From Pseudomonas citri (GTDB lineage: Bacteria; Pseudomonadota; Gammaproteobacteria; Pseudomonadales; Pseudomonadaceae): 64,000 nt of DNA. Positions 57,101 to 64,000 of this stretch are shown here, in pieces; within the stretch, counting starts at the first letter, position 1; every line of letters begins with the position of its first letter. The stretch lies in assembly GCF_025336485.1 (NCBI RefSeq), contig NZ_JAODAB010000005.1, positions 62,001 through 126,000 on the forward strand, in the 5' to 3' direction. The position numbers and the translations under genes are program-made. The notes under the pieces are model-generated. The model was not told the DNA's origin and made no database searches. It worked only from the letters and a program-made list of their open reading frames with translations.

Positions 57101-57804
57101 GTATCCGTTTACCGGCCTTCTGGGCCGTGATTCCTGCCGCGGGCATCGGTGCCCGAATGGCCGCGGACCGTCCCAAGCAATACCTGCTACTGGGCGGACG
57201 CACAATTCTCGAACACAGCCTCGGCTGTTTCCTCGACCACCCTACCGTCAAGGGCGTGGTGGTCAGCGTTGCGCACGATGATCCCTACTGGCCGACCCTG
57301 GCGTGTGCCAATGATGCGCGCATCCAGCGCGTGGACGGCGGCGCCCAGCGTTCGGACTCGGTGCTCAACGCCTTGCTGCACCTGCACAGCCAGGGTGCCG
57401 ATGATCACGACTGGGTGTTGGTGCACGACGCCGCCCGACCCAATCTGGCCCGGGATGACCTGGATACTTTGCTCAGTGAGTTGACCAACGACCCGGTCGG
57501 CGGCCTGCTGGCGGTCCCGGCGCGCGACACCCTCAAGCGTGTGGACAAACACGGTCGGGTAGTGGAAACCGTCGATCGCAGCGTGATCTGGCAAGCCTAC
57601 ACGCCCCAGATGTTTCGCCTCGGCGCCTTGCATCGAGCCCTGGCCGACAGCCTGGTGGCGGATGCCGTCATTACCGATGAAGCCTCGGCTATGGAATGGG
57701 CAGGGCAGGCGCCTCGGTTGATCGAAGGCCGGGCCGATAACATCAAGGTGACTCGACCGGAGGATCTGGAGTGGTTGCGCCAGCGGTGGGCGAATCGCCG
57801 TTGA
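57097..57804 (+). CDS. ispD: 2-C-methyl-D-erythritol 4-phosphate cytidylyltransferase
   Basis: Third step of the MEP pathway. The 235 residues have the nucleotide-binding IPAAGIGARMAADRPKQYLLL, VHDAARPNLARDDLD and the C-terminal KVTRPEDLEWL. In this genome ispF is not directly next to it; four genes of formaldehyde metabolism and its regulator (gfnR-like, adhC, fghA) lie in between. Confidence 0.97.
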   Translation: MSIRLPAFWAVIPAAGIGARMAADRPKQYLLLGGRTILEHSLGCFLDHPTVKGVVVSVAHDDPYWPTLACANDARIQRVDGGAQRSDSVLNALLHLHSQGADDHDWVLVHDAARPNLARDDLDTLLSELTNDPVGGLLAVPARDTLKRVDKHGRVVETVDRSVIWQAYTPQMFRLGALHRALADSLVADAVITDEASAMEWAGQAPRLIEGRADNIKVTRPEDLEWLRQRWANRR

Positions 57805-57881
57805 GTGGCGTCGCCATCGTCGGATCGCCGCCCCGAGGTAGTTCGCGATAACGATCTTTCAGGCAGCTTGAACAGCGACTG

Positions 57882-59999
<2,118 letters not shown>

Positions 60000-60004
60000 G
60001 GAGC

Positions 60005-60085
60005 AGCGGCAAGTTTCAAGCGGCAAGCTGCAAGTGAAGCGCGTGCGTTTTCTTGCAGCTTGAAGCTGGTTGCTTGTAGCTGAGG
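60005..60085. repeat. Imperfect inverted repeat of GCGGCAAGCTGCAAG type
   Basis: TTCAAGCGGCAAGCTGCAAG (60015-60034) is matched in inverse by CTTGCAGCTTGAAG (60053-60066) and GCTTGTAGCT (60072-60081). This AGCTGCAAG-type repeat is a different family from the GTGG-type palindromes elsewhere. It fills the adhC-fghA gap. Confidence 0.6.
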
Positions 60086-60092
60086 TGAAGCT

Positions 60093-60938
60093 ATGAACCT
60101 CGAAAATCTCTCCTGCCAGAAAAGCTTCGGCGGCTGGCACAAGCGTTACCGGCACCGCTCCGAAGTGCTCGGCTGTGACATGGTGTTTGCCGTGTACCTG
60201 CCGCCACAAGCCGAGCAGGGCGGCAAGTTGCCGGTGTTGTATTGGTTGTCCGGCCTGACCTGCACCGATGAAAACTTCATGCAGAAGGCCGGTGCCCAGC
60301 GCATGGCCGCCGAGTTGGGACTGATCATCGTGGCGCCCGACACCAGCCCGCGCGGCGCCGATGTGCCGGGCGATCCGGACGGTGCCTGGGACTTCGGCCT
60401 GGGGGCGGGTTTTTACCTGAACGCCACGCAGGATCCGTGGGCCCGGCACTATCGGATGCATGACTACGTGGTGCAGGAATTGCCCGCATTGGTCGAGGCG
60501 CATTTTCCCGCTTCCGATAAACGTGGCATCAGCGGTCACTCCATGGGCGGCCACGGCGCGCTGGTCTGCGCCTTGCGCAACCCGGGGCGTTACCGTTCGG
60601 TGTCGGCCTTTTCGCCGATCACCAATCCGATGGATTGCCCGTGGGGGCAGAAGGCATTCTCCCGCTACCTGGGGGAAGATCGCTCGAAATGGCGCGAATG
60701 GGACACCTGCGCGTTGATCGCCGAGGCGACCGAGAAGCTGCCGCTGTTGGTGGACCAGGGCGACCGCGATGATTTCCTGGCCAACCAGCTCAAGCCCGAA
60801 GCCCTGCAACAGGCCGCCAAGGCCGTCGACCATCCATTGGCCCTGCGCCTGCAACCGGGCTATGACCACAGCTATTACTTCATCGCCAGCTTCGTCGATG
60901 ATCACTTGCAGCATCATGCACGCGCTCTGAACGCCTAA
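60093..60938 (+). CDS. fghA: S-formylglutathione hydrolase
   Basis: Serine hydrolase that splits S-formylglutathione into formate and glutathione, completing formaldehyde detoxification started by AdhC. The 281 residues show [17 protein letters not shown], the nucleophile motif [10 protein letters not shown] and the C-terminal histidine in [20 protein letters not shown]. Probably co-transcribed with adhC across a 93-bp gap. Confidence 0.97.
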   Translation: MNLENLSCQKSFGGWHKRYRHRSEVLGCDMVFAVYLPPQAEQGGKLPVLYWLSGLTCTDENFMQKAGAQRMAAELGLIIVAPDTSPRGADVPGDPDGAWDFGLGAGFYLNATQDPWARHYRMHDYVVQELPALVEAHFPASDKRGISGHSMGGHGALVCALRNPGRYRSVSAFSPITNPMDCPWGQKAFSRYLGEDRSKWREWDTCALIAEATEKLPLLVDQGDRDDFLANQLKPEALQQAAKAVDHPLALRLQPGYDHSYYFIASFVDDHLQHHARALNA

Positions 60939-60944
60939 TGCAGG

Positions 60945-60950
60945 TAGAAT
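60945..60950 (+). promoter_or_regulatory. Possible -10 box for ispF
   Basis: TAGAAT at 60945-60950 lies just after the fghA stop; there is no good -35 box 17 bp upstream (GCGCTC). Confidence 0.3.
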
Positions 60951-60952
60951 CA

Positions 60953-60981
60953 CGCCCTGACAAAAATCGGGGCGTTTTTTT
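60953..60981 (+). terminator. Terminator-like hairpin abutting the ispF start codon
   Basis: CGCCC (60953-60957) pairs with GGGCG (60970-60974), followed by seven T residues that run directly into the ATG at 60982. Confidence 0.6.
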
Positions 60982-61455
60982 ATGCGTATTGGCCACGGCT
61001 ACGATGTTCACCGTTTCGCTGAAGGCGATTTCATTACTCTGGGCGGCGTGCGTATCGCACACGGCTTCGGGCTGTTGGCGCATTCCGACGGTGATGTCCT
61101 GCTCCATGCCTTGAGCGATGCCTTGCTTGGCGCGGCAGCCCTGGGTGACATCGGCAAGCACTTCCCCGACACTGACCCGCAATTCAAGGGCGCCGACAGC
61201 CGCGCGCTGTTGCGCCACGTGGTTTCGCTGATCCATGCCAAGGGTTGGAGAGTCGGCAACGTCGATAACACCATCGTCGCCCAGGCGCCGAAAATGGCGC
61301 CGCACATCGAAGCGATGCGCCAGTTGATCGCCGAGGACCTTCAAGTTGAGCTCGACCAGGTGAACGTGAAAGCCACCACCACCGAGAAGCTGGGCTTTGT
61401 CGGTCGTGAAGAAGGCATTGCCGTCCATTCCGTTGCCTTGTTGCTGCGCCCATGA
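60982..61455 (+). CDS. ispF: 2-C-methyl-D-erythritol 2,4-cyclodiphosphate synthase
   Basis: Fifth step of the MEP pathway; zinc-dependent trimer. The 157 residues begin [16 protein letters not shown] (Asp and His zinc ligands) and have [20 protein letters not shown] and the [16 protein letters not shown] signature. There is no classical Shine-Dalgarno sequence; GGGG at 60969-60972 is 9 nt before the ATG and lies inside a hairpin. Stop overlaps truD (ATGA). Confidence 0.97.
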   Translation: MRIGHGYDVHRFAEGDFITLGGVRIAHGFGLLAHSDGDVLLHALSDALLGAAALGDIGKHFPDTDPQFKGADSRALLRHVVSLIHAKGWRVGNVDNTIVAQAPKMAPHIEAMRQLIAEDLQVELDQVNVKATTTEKLGFVGREEGIAVHSVALLLRP

Positions 61456-62497
61456 CCGAACTGGAACTGTTGGGCCCGCGGGCCTATGGCGAGTCGCTGG
61501 GCCGCGCGGTGCTCAAGGCCACTGCTGAAGACTTCCAGGTCGACGAAGTGCTCGACATCCCCTTGAGCGGCGATGGCGAGCATCTGTGGATCTGGGTTGA
61601 AAAACGCGGCTTGAACACCGAAGAAGCTGCCCGGCGCATCGCCAAGGCTGCCGGCGTGCCGTTGCGCACCGTCAGCTATGCCGGCCTCAAGGACCGTCAG
61701 GCCCTGACCCGCCAGTGGTTCAGCGTCCAGTTGCCTGGCAAGGCCGACCCGGACCTGTCGGCGGCAGAAAACGACACGCTGAAAATCCTCAAGACTGCAC
61801 GCCACCGCCGCAAGCTGCAACGCGGCGCGCATTCGGCCAATGGCTTCACCCTGCGCCTGACTCAGTTCGAGGGCGACGCGGCGGCCATCGATGCGCGCCT
61901 GCAACAAATCAGCCGCCAGGGCATCCCCAACTATTTTGGCGCCCAGCGGTTTGGCCATGACGGCGGCAATGTCGTCGATGCCCGTGGCTGGGCGGCGCGC
62001 AAGGCCTTGCCGGAACAGCGCAATGTGCGCTCGCGGTTGCTCTCGGCGGCGCGCAGTTTTCTGTTCAACCAGGTGCTGGCCGCTCGGGTGGCCGATGGCA
62101 CCTGGCAACAAGCCCAGGTTGGCGACTTGCTGGCTTTCACCGACAGCCGCAGTTTTTTCCCCGCCGGCGAGGCTGAATGCAGCGATCCGCGCTTGGCGAT
62201 CCTCGATCTTCACCCGACCGGGCCGCAGTGGGGCGAGGGACCCTCGCCCGCCAGCGGGGCGAGCCATGACCTGGAACAGGCCATCGCCGCACGCGAAGCC
62301 GACCTGCGGGACTGGTTGATAAGCGCGGGAATGAATCACGAACGTCGCATCCTGCGACTGCCCATTAGCGGGCTGTCGTGGCATTATCCTTCGCCTGACA
62401 TTCTGCAACTGGAATTCGTCCTGCCGGCCGGATGTTTCGCCACTGTCTTGGTGCGCGAACTCGTCGATCTGGTGCCGGTGGGGCAGACGGACAGCCC

Positions 62498-62510
<13 letters not shown>
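61452..62510 (+). CDS. truD: tRNA pseudouridine(13) synthase
   Basis: Makes pseudouridine 13 in tRNA-Glu. The 352 residues contain [20 protein letters not shown], the catalytic aspartate motif [18 protein letters not shown], and the TRUD domain with [17 protein letters not shown]. Coupled to ispF; its last 13 bases overlap surE. Confidence 0.97.
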
Positions 62511-63924
<1,414 letters not shown>

Positions 63925-63950
63925 GCATTAATAAACAGCCGCTGAATTCC

Positions 63951-63982
63951 TCGATGCCGGCTATGTCCTACAGCGGCATCGA
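63951..63982 (+). other. Hairpin downstream of pcm
   Basis: TCGATGCCG (63951-63959) pairs perfectly with CGGCATCGA (63974-63982), 14-nt loop, with no T-run before the window ends. May be a weak terminator or part of the next leader. Confidence 0.4.
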
Positions 63983-64000
63983 ATGGATTGAACGGCGTTC

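Overview
This window is a piece of a Pseudomonas chromosome, most likely from the P. fluorescens group. It is GC-rich and its core gene order, ppc-adk-tsaB ... rsmJ-mexL-mexJK ... plsB ... dapE-tcdA-csdE-csdA-dapD ... dapC-glnD-map / rpsB-tsf-pyrH-frr-uppS-cdsA-dxr-rseP-bamA-skp-lpxD-fabZ-lpxA-lpxB-rnhB-dnaE-accA-tilS-pyrG-kdsA-eno-ftsB-ispD ... adhC-fghA-ispF-truD-surE-pcm, is the arrangement I know from P. aeruginosa around adk to pcm. Palindromic REP/REPIN-type repeats of the P. fluorescens kind (GTGGCGAGGGAGC and GTGGGAGC types) punctuate the intergenic gaps. Species assignment is inference; I could not run a search.

Layout. 1-8.7 kb: the 3' part of ppc (its first residues lie outside the window), adk, tsaB, a small conserved protein coupled to a DUF72 gene, a PEP mutase/isocitrate lyase-family enzyme, an extensin-like (M15-like) envelope protein, a tandem-repeat protein of unknown function and rsmJ. 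8.7-13.7 kb: a TetR repressor divergent from an RND efflux pair without an outer-membrane channel (mexL / mexJK-like). 13.7-24.5 kb: two exported proteins of unknown role, plsB, a cold-shock protein with a long leader, a small hypothetical, rlmA-dapE, tcdA, and an ArsC-like protein, dapD, csdA and csdE read leftward. 24.5-26.5 kb: a short accessory island. 26.5-31.3 kb: map, glnD and dapC read leftward. 31.6-57.8 kb: one long rightward run of essential genes for translation, isoprenoid and phospholipid precursors, the outer-membrane assembly machine, lipid A, DNA replication, fatty acid and CTP synthesis, Kdo, glycolysis and division. 57.9-64 kb: a LysR regulator divergent from the glutathione-dependent formaldehyde detoxification pair adhC-fghA, then ispF-truD-surE-pcm.

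How genes work together. Peptidoglycan/lysine synthesis is represented by dapD, dapE and dapC. The MEP isoprenoid pathway has dxr, ispD, ispF and the downstream enzyme uppS. Outer-membrane biogenesis has lpxD, fabZ, lpxA, lpxB, kdsA, bamA, skp and rseP. Several boundaries are translationally coupled by ATGA or TGATG overlaps.

The accessory island (about 24.5-26.5 kb) is the most interesting part. It holds (i) an orphan PemK/MazF-like toxin gene preceded on the same strand by a densely structured, terminator-ended candidate RNA, an arrangement reminiscent of RNA-antitoxin (type III) loci; (ii) a DUF6124/DUF3077-like small gene behind a long leader in which one segment can pair either with an upstream arm or with the Shine-Dalgarno sequence; and (iii) a frameshifted remnant of an XRE-family antitoxin. 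None of these three interpretations has been tested; they rest on base-pairing and family resemblance that I read by eye.
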